A DNA stretch of 64,000 bases from Blastobasis lacticolella (Eukaryota > Arthropoda > Insecta > Lepidoptera > Blastobasidae): contig LR990041.1 in assembly GCA_905147135.1 (NCBI GenBank), positions 18,227,907 through 18,291,906 on the forward strand, read 5' to 3'. This document shows positions 63,075-64,000 of this stretch, piece after piece. The notes under the pieces are model-generated. The model searched no databases, was not told where the DNA came from, and saw only the letters and a list, made by a program, of their open reading frames with translations. The stretch's first letter is position 1. Each line of letters opens with the position of its first letter. The position numbers were made by a program, and so were the translations under genes.

Positions 63075-64000
63075 CCCCCCTTGTGGCCACATGGGCCTTT
63101 TTGGACACCTTCTGGCTGTTCATAAATGTATGAAGTGCTCATTCATATTATTTCCCGCATTCACTCTTCTTTCGATATCAATTTCACACTTTTCATCCCT
63201 CGTAAACATAAAACTCTTATTACAGCAAAGTGTAGTTTATTGGAAAATAAATTTCACAGAGACCCTAAGGTAATAAACACAATTTATTAGGTTATTGACT
63301 TAGAGCGTAATACCTCTGAATCGCCTTTTTAATTGTTTGTAGCATACCTACCCTAATTTATTTCGACAGACCAGCTTATTATGTTTCTCACAATACACCA
63401 ATAATTATCATTAGTGACAAGGCGGCAGCGGTGGAACTATGCAGTAAAAGAAAACTGAATTTTTATAGGTTATTAAGCTAGTTAGTTAGTTAATTAGGTT
63501 AGTCTACTCGCGACCATGACTTCCCGAGATACTCGTACCTATGAATTATTTGAACAAGAAATGCCACAGTAATGTGGTGGAACTGTGGAAGGAATCATCA
63601 TAATCCCAAGTCACAATCCGACTAGAAACAAAATCGTTTACTGTAATAAAAACGGGCCAAGACGTGTCAAGCCACGTGCAGTGTAGGGTTCCTTAGTTGC
63701 CTATCGATATGCTTAAAGAGGGCTGTTTGATACTATAAACACATTACAAATGTCACCCAACTACATTTTATAAGTTAGTTGACTATTAGAGTTCAGTAGG
63801 CTGTGATAATTTATCCTTCTAAATTTAATATAATTGTAAATATATAATGCTATTTACACTTATACAAATATTACAGTGTTGCTGGTACAGAGGGAAACAG
63901 GGAGTGCGGGGTAACAAGCATTTCTAACAAAAAATTCAAATTTGATGCTAAATATTCCGGCCACGGACCGCTAAATCTTAAAATGTTCTTGATACAAGCT
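63075..64000. other. No feature recognised
   Basis: AT-rich DNA to the window end; no supported ORF or repeat. Confidence 0.4.

Noticed and set aside
1..64000. CRISPR arrays, bacterial operons, rRNA
   Set aside because: No regularly spaced direct repeats and no prokaryotic gene organisation; all features fit an insect nuclear genome.

Overview
This window is a transposon-dense eukaryotic segment, most probably from a moth or butterfly (Lepidoptera). The evidence is AT-rich DNA, tRNA-derived SINEs, 5'-truncated CR1/Jockey-like and RTE-like LINEs with lepidopteran 3' ends, a Kabuki/CsRn1-type Ty3/gypsy element, many MITEs with TA or TTA/TAA target duplications, and the almost complete absence of host exons. 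I found no bacterial features, rRNA, genuine tRNA gene or CRISPR array. The only host-gene candidates are a terminal exon on the minus strand (61677-61775, splice acceptor and poly(A) signal visible) and a weak cysteine-rich ORF at 9951-10232.

Layout. 1-5.3 kb: two near-identical inverted arms (1-670 and 3838-4272) around a decayed LINE and flipped pieces of a second LINE. The left arm carries a MITE that the right arm lacks, so the right arm is its empty site. 5.3-13 kb: mostly unassigned DNA with scattered repeat fragments and an RTE insertion with a 19-bp target duplication. 13.1-15.4 kb: a Harbinger-like TIR element holding a (TTTAT)-rich block and a 5'-truncated Penelope-like retroelement (RT tail plus GIY-YIG nuclease) with inverted terminal repeats and a complete-looking hammerhead ribozyme fold. 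20.2-24.0 kb: an uninterrupted 956-residue LINE protein with an N-terminal zinc finger and a C-terminal restriction-like endonuclease, ending in poly(A). 24-38 kb: SINEs, LINE tails, a Tc1/mariner relic, the second MITE copy and an RTE insertion with a 17-bp duplication. 39.0-43.8 kb: a nearly full-length minus-strand LINE with ORF1 (one in-frame stop) and an intact ORF2 (AP endonuclease plus RT). 46.6-47.7 kb: two CpG-rich MITEs in inverted orientation. 49.8-54.8 kb: a TIR-bounded element containing a degraded Kabuki-like gypsy element. 55-64 kb: RTE and CR1-like remnants, small MITEs, a possible 2.8-kb TIR element, and the terminal exon.

The mobile elements appear linked by parasitism. SINE-1, the RTE LINE and possibly repeat X end in the same sequence plus a (GAT)n tail, as expected if the RTE enzyme mobilises the SINE. 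Several nested insertions give a relative age order. Two element proteins remain open (956-aa LINE, 964-aa ORF2); most others carry frameshifts, stops or deletions. Element names such as LINE-Z, LINE-J, SINE-1, SINE-2 and repeat X are labels used only here.
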